Source: CAYGZM01 sp964354365 (GTDB lineage Bacteria; Planctomycetota; Phycisphaerae; Sedimentisphaerales; Anaerobacaceae). From it: a DNA stretch of 23,806 bases. A program made the position numbers and the translations under genes. The stretch is taken from contig CAYGZM010000055.1 in NCBI GenBank assembly GCA_964354365.1, positions 1 to 23,806 of the forward strand, given 5' to 3'. Positions 8,048 to 16,600 of this stretch are shown here, piece after piece. Every line of letters starts with the position of its first letter. Position 1 is the first letter of the stretch. The notes under the pieces are model-generated. The model saw only the letters and a program-made list of their open reading frames with translations. It ran no database searches and was not told the DNA's origin.

Positions 8048-9535
8048 ATGGATGATTTCGACCAATTTGAGCAATTGGTGGCGGGGCGCTATTGTTGCAT
8101 ATCCATCGTCACAGACGAGGAGCGGTACGCGCTCGAAATCGTTCGCCGGGCGGCGCTCGGTCTGAAGCGTGATATGTGGGTATGGTCCGCCTCCGAGGGC
8201 GTCCGGGAGGGTCTGCTGGAGGGCAGTCCTTCGGTCGCCGGCACGGATACGGCCGCGGCGGGCTTGGCCAATCTCGCCGGCGCCAAGCCCGGCTCTATCT
8301 GCGTAACGCTCGACCTTGCCGACCATCTCAAAAGCGGCAAGGCCCTGCGAATCCTGCGGGACATCATCGATGGCTTTGACAAAACGGGCATCACAATTGT
8401 GATGATTGACAGCGAGGACAACCTGCCCGAGGTAATCAAGTCGTATAGCAGGCCCTTTGAACTATCCTTCCCCGACGAAAAGGAGCTTCTTGAGATTATT
8501 CGCGCGACCCTGCAGCGAATTCACCGAAAAAAGCCCATCGAGGTGGGCATCAGCCAGAAGGGGCTCGATACGATAGTACGCAACCTCCGGGGCCTGACCC
8601 GCCGCCAGGCCGTGAGAATCATCAGCGATACCGTGGCCGGCAACTTTCGTTTCGACGACGACGACATAAACGTCGTAATCGCCGGCAAACGACGTATGAT
8701 TCAGCGCGGGGGGCTGCTCGAATATATCCAGACGCCGCTCGACCTGAGCGAGATCGGCGGTATGACACGCCTGAAGAAATGGCTTAACCAGCGAAAAGAC
8801 GCCTTTGGCCCCGATGCGGTTCAGTTCGGCCTGCAACCCCCCAGAGGAGTGCTCATGCTCGGGGTGCAGGGGGCGGGCAAAAGCCTCTGCGCCAAGGCGA
8901 TTGCAACGGCCTGGCATCAGCCGCTGCTGAGAATGGATCCCGGGGCGCTGTACGCCAGCTTCATCGGCGAATCCGAACGCAACCTCCGCGACGCACTGCG
9001 ACAGACCGAGATGATGTCGCCCGTGATCCTCTGGATCGACGAAATCGAAAAGGCGTTTGCCTCGGCGGCCAGTCGAAGCGCCGACGGAGGCCTCTCGCAG
9101 CGGATGTTTGGCACTCTGCTGACCTGGCTTCAGGAGCATGAAGCCCCTGTATTCGTAGTCGCCACCGCCAACGATATTGGCGCCTTGCCGCCGGAGCTCC
9201 TTCGCAAGGGTCGATTCGACGAGATATTCTTCGTTGACCTGCCGGATGTTGGAATACGCAGGGAAATATTCGCGATTCACCTGAGAAAACGCAACCGAGA
9301 CCCTTCACAATTCGATCTCGACGCGCTCGCCCAGGCCTCCGGGGGCCGCAGCGGTTCGGAAATCGAACAGGCCGTCATATCCGCCCTGCACGAGGCGTAC
9401 GCGGACAAGACCAAGCTCGATACGGAGCGAATCCTGGCCGCATTGAACGATTCGCCGCCGTTGTCGGTAACAATGGCCGAGAGCGTCCAGTGCCTGCGGG
9501 CCTGGGCCAAAAGCAGATGCGTCCCCGCCGACTGA
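8048..9535 (+). CDS. AAA+ ATPase, Ycf46-like
   Basis: A 495-residue cytoplasmic ATPase. The N-terminal part (1-220) has the Ycf46-type opening (FDQFEQLVAGRYCCISIVTDEER) with a degenerate ATPase-like fold. The C-terminal part is a full AAA+ module: Walker A GVQGAGKS at 272-279, Walker B ILWIDEIE around 327-334, then sensor and arginine-finger region VVATANDIGALPP and LLRKGRFDE (to about 392), and a C-terminal helical lid. An upstream in-frame TTG at 7970 and an ATG at 8024 exist, but only the ATG at 8048 has a good ribosome binding site (GGAGG at 8037-8041, six bases away), and it matches where family members begin. Ycf46 proteins are known from cyanobacteria, plastids and other bacteria; the role is poorly defined, with links to photosynthesis or CO2 use in cyanobacteria that cannot be carried over here. 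Confidence 0.88.
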   Translation: MDDFDQFEQLVAGRYCCISIVTDEERYALEIVRRAALGLKRDMWVWSASEGVREGLLEGSPSVAGTDTAAAGLANLAGAKPGSICVTLDLADHLKSGKALRILRDIIDGFDKTGITIVMIDSEDNLPEVIKSYSRPFELSFPDEKELLEIIRATLQRIHRKKPIEVGISQKGLDTIVRNLRGLTRRQAVRIISDTVAGNFRFDDDDINVVIAGKRRMIQRGGLLEYIQTPLDLSEIGGMTRLKKWLNQRKDAFGPDAVQFGLQPPRGVLMLGVQGAGKSLCAKAIATAWHQPLLRMDPGALYASFIGESERNLRDALRQTEMMSPVILWIDEIEKAFASAASRSADGGLSQRMFGTLLTWLQEHEAPVFVVATANDIGALPPELLRKGRFDEIFFVDLPDVGIRREIFAIHLRKRNRDPSQFDLDALAQASGGRSGSEIEQAVISALHEAYADKTKLDTERILAALNDSPPLSVTMAESVQCLRAWAKSRCVPAD

Positions 9536-9601
9536 TAGAGCCGCCAGAGAACTGCCGCCAAAAGGGCGAGTAAAAAAAGCGGCGCATGGCCAACTTTCGG
9601 C

Positions 9602-9629
9602 TTGGCGGCGGCGCTCTTTGCCATATAAT
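9602..9629 (+). promoter_or_regulatory. Promoter for the PEGA lipoprotein gene
   Basis: A perfect TATAAT at 9624-9629, with TTGGCG (9602-9607) 16 bases upstream, 41 bases before the start codon at 9671. Confidence 0.5.
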
Positions 9630-9670
9630 ATGTCGGTTGGCTCGGTGCCGATAGTACAAGGGTGCTTAGT

Positions 9671-10075
9671 ATGAGAAAGGCAAATACACTCGCTCTGGTG
9701 GTCTTGAGCCTGGCTGCGACCGCTTTGCTTGCCGGCTGCGTCGAGCGCAGGCTCACAATCAATACCAGGCCGCAGGATTCGTTGGTCGTGCTCAACGACG
9801 AGGAGATAGGGCAATCGCCGGTTACGGTCCCGTTCAACTGGTACGGCGACTACAACGTCAGGATAAGCAAGGAGGGCTACGAGACCCTAAAGACGCACCG
9901 CCGGCTCAAAAGCCCCTGGTACGACAAGTTTCCCTGGGATTTCTTCGCGCAGATAGTCAATCCCAAGAGGATCGTCGATTCCTACGAATGGACGTTTGAG
10001 CTTGCCCCGAAGCAACAGCCGGACAGGGAGGAGTTGATCCGACGCGCCGGGCAGCTAAAAGAGCAACTACAGTAG
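9671..10075 (+). CDS. Small PEGA-domain lipoprotein
   Basis: 134 residues. The N-terminus is a lipoprotein signal with lipobox LLAGC, lipidated cysteine C23. After it comes a PEGA-type surface-binding module (about 25-75: RRLTINTRPQDSLVVLNDEE then GQSPVTVPFNWYGDYNVRIS and KEGYET). The tail is charged and rich in glutamine. PEGA domains are beta-structured and often lie on envelope proteins, where they may bind glycans or other proteins. An in-frame GTG at 9662 is possible, but the ATG at 9671 has AAGGG (9658-9662) at normal distance. It has its own promoter and is convergent with the polysaccharide locus. A function cannot be assigned. Confidence 0.82.
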   Translation: MRKANTLALVVLSLAATALLAGCVERRLTINTRPQDSLVVLNDEEIGQSPVTVPFNWYGDYNVRISKEGYETLKTHRRLKSPWYDKFPWDFFAQIVNPKRIVDSYEWTFELAPKQQPDREELIRRAGQLKEQLQ

Positions 10076-10162
10076 CCTTATGCTATTGTTCTTTCTCAGC
10101 AGCTCGGAAAAAACCATTCCAATGAGGATATCTGCCCAAGATGTGGGAAGAGTATTCTGTGA

Positions 10163-10288
10163 ATGACTGATAAAGAAATGAACGCAGAAACACTACTGAA
10201 GTTATTAAAAGGGAACAGGGTTAAGTTTGTCATAGTTGGTGCGACTGCGTTCCCTGTTCATGGGTATTCGCGCGCCACACTGGACTGA
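10163..10288 (+). pseudogene. Truncated nucleotidyltransferase (AbiEii/DUF6036-like) remnant
   Basis: 41 codons from ATG 10163 to TGA 10286-10288. The peptide includes MNAETLLKLLKGNRVKF and VIVGATAFPVHGYSRATLD. This is the typical start of small nucleotidyltransferase-fold proteins, in which the sequence continues as DxD-type residues (LDIDLF or similar). Here a stop codon follows directly after the first aspartate, so the catalytic motif and the rest of the protein are missing. The stretch is richer in A and T than its neighbours. Only three bases separate its end from the stop of the epimerase gene on the other strand. It is best read as a gene fragment left by a rearrangement; some such proteins are antitoxin or toxin partners. 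Confidence 0.6.
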
Positions 10289-10291
10289 GAA

Positions 10292-11230
10292 TCATAAGAG
10301 GTTCTCGCGGTACCACGCTATGGCCTTCTGCAGGCCCTCTTCAAACAAGACGCGCGGTTTGAATCCTATGAGCTCTTCGGCAAGTGTAATATCGGCGAGG
10401 GAGTGCATTACATCGCCGGGGCGTCGGTCCGTATAGAAAGGCTTCACATTTTTCCCGACAGATGCGTTGATCATATCGATAATCTCATTTAGAGTCACGG
10501 CCTGGCCGCAGGCGATGTTTATCGCCTCGCCGGTGGTATGCTCGGCCCTTGCCGCAAGCAGGTTGGCGTGGACAACGTTGTCAACATAAGTAAAATCCCG
10601 GCTCTGTTCGCCGTCACCATAAATGGTCGGCGGCTCATCCTTCAAGATAGCCGTGACGAAAGCCGGTATGACCGCCGCATATTGACTTGCCGGATCCTGA
10701 TGCGGGCCAAAGACGTTGAAGTAACGCAGCGAGATGGTCTCCAGCCCGAAGACCTTATAGAATACCGAGCAGTAGTGCTCCCCGACGAGCTTGCCGACCG
10801 CGTATGGCGAAAGCGGCATCGGCAGCATCGTCTCGATCTTCGGCAGCCTCGGCGTATCCCCGTAAGCCGACGAGCTCGCAGCATACACAAATCGTTTGAT
10901 CCCTGCATCACGGGCGGCCAGCAGAAGTGTGAACGTCGCATCCACGCAGTGCCTGTGCGTTGCGGCAGGATCGTCAACACTGCGAGGCACCGACGGCAAG
11001 GCCCCCTGATGCAGGACAACGTCGATATTCTTCATGGCCGCGCGAGCAACCGCCGGATCGCCCATATCCGCCTCGACAAACTCAACCCTGTCGATAATGC
11101 CGGCCAGATTGCTCTTCTTGCCCGTCAGCAGGTTGTCAAGCACCCTGACAAGGCAACCCTGCGAAACCAGCTCTCTACAGATGTTTGAGCCGATGAAACC
11201 AGCTCCTCCCGTAACCAAGAACTTCTCCAT
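10292..11230 (-). CDS. UDP-sugar 4-epimerase, WbpP/Gne-like SDR
   Basis: 312 residues, extended short-chain dehydrogenase fold. The NAD-binding motif GGAGFIG is at 8-14, the catalytic serine region YAASSSAYGD at 116-125, and Y143 and K147 sit in SPYAVGK. The pattern HQGALPSVPRSVDDP and the SSS-YGD-LPK sequence resemble the WbpP group of UDP-GlcNAc/UDP-GalNAc 4-epimerases more than housekeeping GalE. It would supply a UDP-sugar for the polysaccharide made by the neighbouring locus. The ATG at 11230 has GAGGTG six bases upstream; a TTG six codons earlier lacks this. It is the last gene of the locus and is separated from the kinase gene by an 11-pair hairpin. Confidence 0.9.
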   Translation of the reverse strand: MEKFLVTGGAGFIGSNICRELVSQGCLVRVLDNLLTGKKSNLAGIIDRVEFVEADMGDPAVARAAMKNIDVVLHQGALPSVPRSVDDPAATHRHCVDATFTLLLAARDAGIKRFVYAASSSAYGDTPRLPKIETMLPMPLSPYAVGKLVGEHYCSVFYKVFGLETISLRYFNVFGPHQDPASQYAAVIPAFVTAILKDEPPTIYGDGEQSRDFTYVDNVVHANLLAARAEHTTGEAINIACGQAVTLNEIIDMINASVGKNVKPFYTDRRPGDVMHSLADITLAEELIGFKPRVLFEEGLQKAIAWYRENLL

Positions 11231-11260
11231 CAGATACACCTCATACAAACTGTGCGCAAA

Positions 11261-11289
11261 AGAGAGACCCCATTTTCCGGGGTCTCTCT
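11261..11289 (-). terminator. Hairpin between tyrosine-kinase and epimerase genes (terminator/attenuator)
   Basis: A perfect 11-pair stem: 11261-11271 pairs with 11279-11289 around a 7-base loop. In minus direction it is followed by TTTT (11260-11257). It lies 58 bases after the kinase stop and 30 bases before the epimerase start, so it would reduce but perhaps not abolish epimerase transcription. The absence of T residues on the other side shows it is directed to the minus strand. Confidence 0.75.
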
Positions 11290-11347
11290 GAAAATTGCAA
11301 CCGGTTTTTTCCTATGCTGGCCGCAGCCCGGAGGCCCGTGACACGGC

Positions 11348-13585
11348 CTAAGCGGGTGCGCCGGCAAACTGCATCTTCTCCTGATACCGCCTGTACGACT
11401 TGGACTGCTCTTGGAAGTAGCCGCCCTTGAGGGCCGGGGCGCCAAGCAGCACACAACCGATCACATTGGCGTCCACATCCTCCAGCTCTCTAATCGTCCG
11501 CTGGGCGGCGCCTCTATGCGTAGCCGCCGCATTGAGCACCACAACCGTAGCGTCAACGCGCTTGGCCAGCACCTTCGCGTCGCTTATCAACAACGCGGGC
11601 GGACTGTCAATCACTATGTGGTCGTAGTTGTTGCGCTGCTGCTTTAGCATCTCCTCCATCCGCGCGCTTCCGAGCAGCTCCGCCGGGTTCGGGGGAAGAA
11701 GCCCGGCGTCAATTATGTCAAGGCCCTCGATGCCGCTCGACCTTATGGCCTGCTGCGCGCTGCATTGACCGACAAGCACGCTGCTCAACCCAAAGCCGAC
11801 GCTCAGGCCCTCATCGTCCAGCCCGCCTGCGTCGCTCTTTGGAAACAGTTTTTCTGAGGTGGGCTTGCGGAAGTTGGCATCTATCAGGAGGACCTTCTTG
11901 TTCTCAGCAACGAACGCCGTCGCCAGGTTGACCGCAACGCAGGTCTTGCCCTCGCCCGGCGAGCCGCTCGTCACAAGCAGGGTCTTCAACGACTCACCCG
12001 ATCCCGACAACTTCAGGTTCGTCCGGCATTGCCTGTACGACTCGCTGATAAGCGAGTAAGGTGCTAGGCTCACAACTCGGCAAAGATCAACTCCGCGAGC
12101 ATCGCGGTCCACTGATACATCGGGAACAACACCCAGCAGCGGGATGTGCAGGTACTTGCTGACGGCTCGCGGTGTTCGCACCTTGTCGTCGGCGAGCTCA
12201 AGCAGGAAAGCAAGCCCTATGCTGAGCAGAAGACCAAGAACTGTGCCGCCCGGGAACCAGAGCCACCACTCACGAGACAGAACCATCCGGAACGGCTTCA
12301 GCGCGTCGCCAAGCCTGCGCACTTTAGGCGTTTCGGGGTCGTCATGAATTATACGCACCTTCTCAATGGATTGTTTGATCTCATCGAGCATCGCCACTCG
12401 TTCATCCCTTGTCTTCGCACGCTGGTCGTACTGCACCCTGGCTATATCGAGCTCGCGTTGCTTGGCCGCTGTCTCCAGGCGCAATCTCTCCAGCTCAGCT
12501 TGCCTTTCCTTATAAACAATCAACCTGTCCTTCGCGTTGGCCAGATTCGCCTGACGAGTCTGTTGTCCAATCTCCTCTGCCCTCATTTCCCTCCGCACGG
12601 TGATTTCATCCTTCAACTCCTGAAGCTGACGAACCTCTCTATGGTTCTCACCGAATTTTGACAGCATGCTCGCAAGTCGCGCATCGGTAAAGGCAAGCTG
12701 CGTTGCGAGTGAGGTCATAACCGGGTCGGTCTCTATTATGTTCTCGATCTGTACACTTATCGGCCCCTTAGCCAGTTTATCGAAGACCTGTATGTCCGCC
12801 TCAAGCTGTTTGATGATAAGATCGAGATCGCTCTTCTGAAGCTCGAGTTGGTCCAGCTTCAGGGTAATTGTATTCTTCATGTAGGTGGTCACGGGCCGCT
12901 CAAGATCAGCAAACTCCGACTTTTTGCGAACGTCCTCCAACATCGCCTCGGCATTACGCAATTCACCCTCAACGAGGTCTTGCCTTTTCTGGAGGTTGAT
13001 GAGCCTCTCGTTAACCTCGGCCTCCTTTGTACTTTTTTGTGAGCTGATAAACATGCTGACCATTTCATTCACTATGTCAGCGGCCTCTTGCGCATTACGG
13101 CAAGTCATCGCTACCTCGATATAATCCGCATCTCTATGAGCGAAGGCGCCGAGATACTTCTCCAAATACCTAACTCGCCCGGGAATATCACCGATGCTCT
13201 TAAACCATCCGGTGTTCGTAACCCTGTCTCTCTTGAGCAGCTCTTCGAGTGTCCACTGTTGCTTTATAAGATTCGCAACTGACAGACGATGACCGTACCG
13301 GATGTCCTTTTGGACCAGCGGAGTGGAAATAATCATAGGGTCTGTCTGCACAGGCGACAGAACTTCGATATAGGTTCTCGCCGTATAACTGGGCAGATAC
13401 GTTCTTAATAGCCAGCAACCCAGGCCACCGACAATCAAGCCGAATATGGTCAGCCCTATAATGAGCACCATATAGCGGCGCAACACCCCGAATACTTCCC
13501 TCGGTGTCATCGCGGCAGTCGCCGGGGGTCTCGCCACGGCCGGCCTTGCTCGCATCATTTGAGCCCTTGATTTTTCGTCCGCCAT
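11348..13585 (-). CDS. Wzc-like polysaccharide co-polymerase with C-terminal bacterial tyrosine kinase
   Basis: 745 residues, inner membrane. The Wzz-type part has two membrane segments (about 38-61 and 442-463) that flank a long periplasmic region rich in coiled coil (about 180-400). The cytoplasmic BY-kinase follows: Walker A GSPGEGKT at 541-548, Walker A' LLIDANFRKP around 567-576, and Walker B HIVIDSPP around 656-663. The tail has a tyrosine cluster (Y723, Y731, Y734) as expected for autophosphorylation. The second aspartate of the usual DxD in Walker A' is asparagine (N571), an unusual change. The kinase is fused to the co-polymerase as in Gram-negative Wzc, not split as in CpsC/CpsD. 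ATG 13585 has GGAG six bases upstream; a TTG four codons earlier overlaps that site and is unlikely. It would control chain length and export together with the Wza-like protein. Confidence 0.92.
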   Translation of the reverse strand: MADEKSRAQMMRARPAVARPPATAAMTPREVFGVLRRYMVLIIGLTIFGLIVGGLGCWLLRTYLPSYTARTYIEVLSPVQTDPMIISTPLVQKDIRYGHRLSVANLIKQQWTLEELLKRDRVTNTGWFKSIGDIPGRVRYLEKYLGAFAHRDADYIEVAMTCRNAQEAADIVNEMVSMFISSQKSTKEAEVNERLINLQKRQDLVEGELRNAEAMLEDVRKKSEFADLERPVTTYMKNTITLKLDQLELQKSDLDLIIKQLEADIQVFDKLAKGPISVQIENIIETDPVMTSLATQLAFTDARLASMLSKFGENHREVRQLQELKDEITVRREMRAEEIGQQTRQANLANAKDRLIVYKERQAELERLRLETAAKQRELDIARVQYDQRAKTRDERVAMLDEIKQSIEKVRIIHDDPETPKVRRLGDALKPFRMVLSREWWLWFPGGTVLGLLLSIGLAFLLELADDKVRTPRAVSKYLHIPLLGVVPDVSVDRDARGVDLCRVVSLAPYSLISESYRQCRTNLKLSGSGESLKTLLVTSGSPGEGKTCVAVNLATAFVAENKKVLLIDANFRKPTSEKLFPKSDAGGLDDEGLSVGFGLSSVLVGQCSAQQAIRSSGIEGLDIIDAGLLPPNPAELLGSARMEEMLKQQRNNYDHIVIDSPPALLISDAKVLAKRVDATVVVLNAAATHRGAAQRTIRELEDVDANVIGCVLLGAPALKGGYFQEQSKSYRRYQEKMQFAGAPA

Positions 13586-13679
13586 TTTATTCTCCAATCA
13601 GAATTAACTAATTAAAGCAGCAACGCATTGCCATCCCAATTATGCCAGATTTCCCACGCCACACATCCCGGCTGACACG

Positions 13680-16600
13680 TCACCGGGAAACACGTTCAAT
13701 AGCTTTGTTTATCCGCTCCTTATCGTTGTCCGTCAGTCTGCCCGCTCCTATCTCCAATGCTCGCCCATATTCGGCGAGCGCTGCGACCTTGTCTCCCAGG
13801 GCTTCCTTCACCATACCTAAATGCTCATACACCTCGGGCGGCGCATCAACCTTGTTCTGCTCATACTGCTGGACCGCCGCCGCCAGTTGTTCAGCAGCCT
13901 CAGAATGTTTGCCGTTCCTATGCAGCACATAACCATAAGTATCCAAAACTCCCGGATCGTTCGGCATCAAATTACGCACAGTTTCAGCATATTTGAGAGC
14001 ATCTGGAAGCCTTTCGTTAGTCAAAGCAAGCATGTATGCCAGATTGTTCAGAACACTGGTATTATTCGGCATTTTCGCCAGCAAACTTTCGTAATCTGCG
14101 ATAGCCAGTCCAAGATATTTGTTATCGGAGCTTCTCTGGTAGGCCAGGGTCAATATCTCGGCCTTCTTTGCCATGTAGTCTATTAGGCGCGGGCTGTTCG
14201 CATCCGTCAGCTGAATGCACTTATCAATATATTCTATGGCCTTGTTATACTCACGATTGACCTTCGCCAGATTGAACATGGTGAAATTGGCGGGGAGTGA
14301 ATCCGGGTTAGACCTGAGTTTCTCGGTGCAGTACTTTGAGACCTCATCAGGTCCCAGCAGCAGGAACATTCGCAGCAGGACCTCGGATGCAAGCGACTCA
14401 TTTGTCTCCGCCTCGTCAACGGCCTTTTGACAGTAGTCAGTGGCAGTTTTCTTGTGGCCAAGCAGCAGCTTCGCCTGAGCCATTCGCAGGTAGGCCAAAG
14501 GAGCGTAGTCCGTCTCGATATAGTCCTTTGCCAGCTCAAACACTTCATCCAGCTTCTTGGGGTTCCAGCCGCTCGTATTAGGCACGCCGCCCTGCAGGAT
14601 AAGCGCTCTTAGATACCCATCGAATGCCGTGGCATATAGAGCATCAAAACGCAAGTTCTTCGCGTCCTTGCCGCTGTACTCTTCACGTTTTATCTGGAAT
14701 GACTTGCCGTACAATTGTGCTGCGCCGTCGTATTCTCCGGTCTCCAGGGCAAATGATGCTGCTCGATTAAGCCAGAAAACATTGTTTCGAGACTCGCTGA
14801 GCACTTCGTTGTAGAACTCCCTGAGCGCATCTCTCCTGTCCAGACGCATATAAGTATCTTCAAGCAGCAGCTTCGCATCCAGTGGGGCGCCGGGCATGTC
14901 TATCGCGTTTTTGAGCTCGGTCACGGCATCCTCATATTGGGCGACGCGCAAATAGGCCTTTGCGAGAACCACCCGCGTGATTGCCTCGTCTAACAACGAC
15001 TTGCTCTGCTTGAGGTCGTTGATGGCCTTTGTCATATCTCCCTCATAGAAGCGGATTTCCCCTCTTAGGCGCCAGCCCGCAGCGTTGTCAGAATTACCTT
15101 CAAGATAGCGATTTGTCAGCTCCAGCGCTTGTTCGAGCTGGCCCTTCCTCATCAGAAGCCAGGCGCGAAGCAACATGGTTCTCGGCTCATCAGGATGCTT
15201 CTCCGTGAAGCTCTGCAATTTCAGGCCGGCTTCCTTGATAAGCCCCACCCGCAGAAAAGACTGAATCTGAATCAGGTAGCTATCAACGACAGGATCAGCA
15301 GATATCAGATCTTCCGAATACTTCGCTGTAGCGTTTGGGTCGGTCGTCTTTTCAGCGACAAGCAGCAGGCCCTTGAGCACGCCCACGTTATTCGGCTCCT
15401 TTTCATACAACTTCAACAAGACTTCCTTCGCTTCAACGTACTGCCCGCGCTGATAAAAATGATTCCAGAGCAGGGCATTCTCCTTCGCGCTGGTGAGAAT
15501 CTCCTCAACTTCCTTGTCCCGACCCATTGCCCGCAAGTACTCCGTATAGAGATAAAGCATACCCCTGTGTTCCGGCTGCATCCTCTTCGCTTCAGCAAGA
15601 GCTGACCCTGCAACGGCAAACAAGACTTCTCTTCGACGCGGATCGCTTTCTTCGCGAGCGACCCGCGTTGCCAGTTCGCCGACCCGCAGGCTGTTCTCGA
15701 AAGTAGGCGAGCCCTTTTGAATGGCCTGGAGAATCGCCAGGGCTTTCAACGGCTCCGTCAGCGCTATGAAGTCAGCATAGAAGCTGCGTAACTGCACGTC
15801 GAAGGGATTCAGGGCCATCGCCCTTTGCAGGGCGTTCCTTGTCTCATTTACCTCTTCTACATTAACATTATCGCCCGCCTTTTTGTTCCGAATGTATAAC
15901 AGTTGAGCAAAGCCTTTTGCAATTAGGCCATCCAGCGGATTCATAGACGTGGCCCGCCTGACATCTTCGAGAGCCGCGTGGTCGTCTCCAAGAGCTGCAT
16001 TGATATTGCTTCGCAGGGAGTATGCACGCGAGAATACAGGACGCTGCTTGATGCATTCGTCAATTTGCGTCCGCGCTTCGTTGAACTCTCGCCGTGAGAA
16101 CGCCAGACGCGCCGCGAAGACCTTGCCTTCACAGCCATCTATGTCCTCACGCTGAGCCGTCGTTTCCATTTGCTTTGCAAGCTCCCAGTTCTGCGTCTCA
16201 ATGGCGATGTCAAAAAGATGACCCACTGCAAGAAACAGCGGGCTATTTTCTTCCGCCTCGCTGAAGAACCACGTCTGAGGAATCTTCTTGTGCGATGCCT
16301 CCATATCAAGCACTTTCTTCAATACGTCGGCGGCCTTGTCAAACTGAGCGTGCCTCCGATAGAAGATACCAAGCCGCAAGCCCCGCTGAACCGGGTCCTT
16401 AATACTCGACAGCACCTCCTCTTCGATCTGATTGGGCCTCTCTTCCGTGACTTTTGCAGGATTGGGCTCTGCGAGAAGCTGCTTGTAAACCAGACCACTT
16501 GTATCCTCAGGGAAATACCCGAGGAATCGGTTCACCACCTCTCTGGCCTTGCCCGTATTGTCCTGTCTGATGTAGTGTCTGCAAATGCCGACAATGGTAT

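Noticed and set aside
9277..9622. Minus-strand frame with a small-membrane-protein look (MAKSAAAKPK, then a hydrophobic stretch)
   Set aside because: It overlaps the end of the AAA ATPase antisense for most of its length and has no ribosome binding site; likely a shadow.
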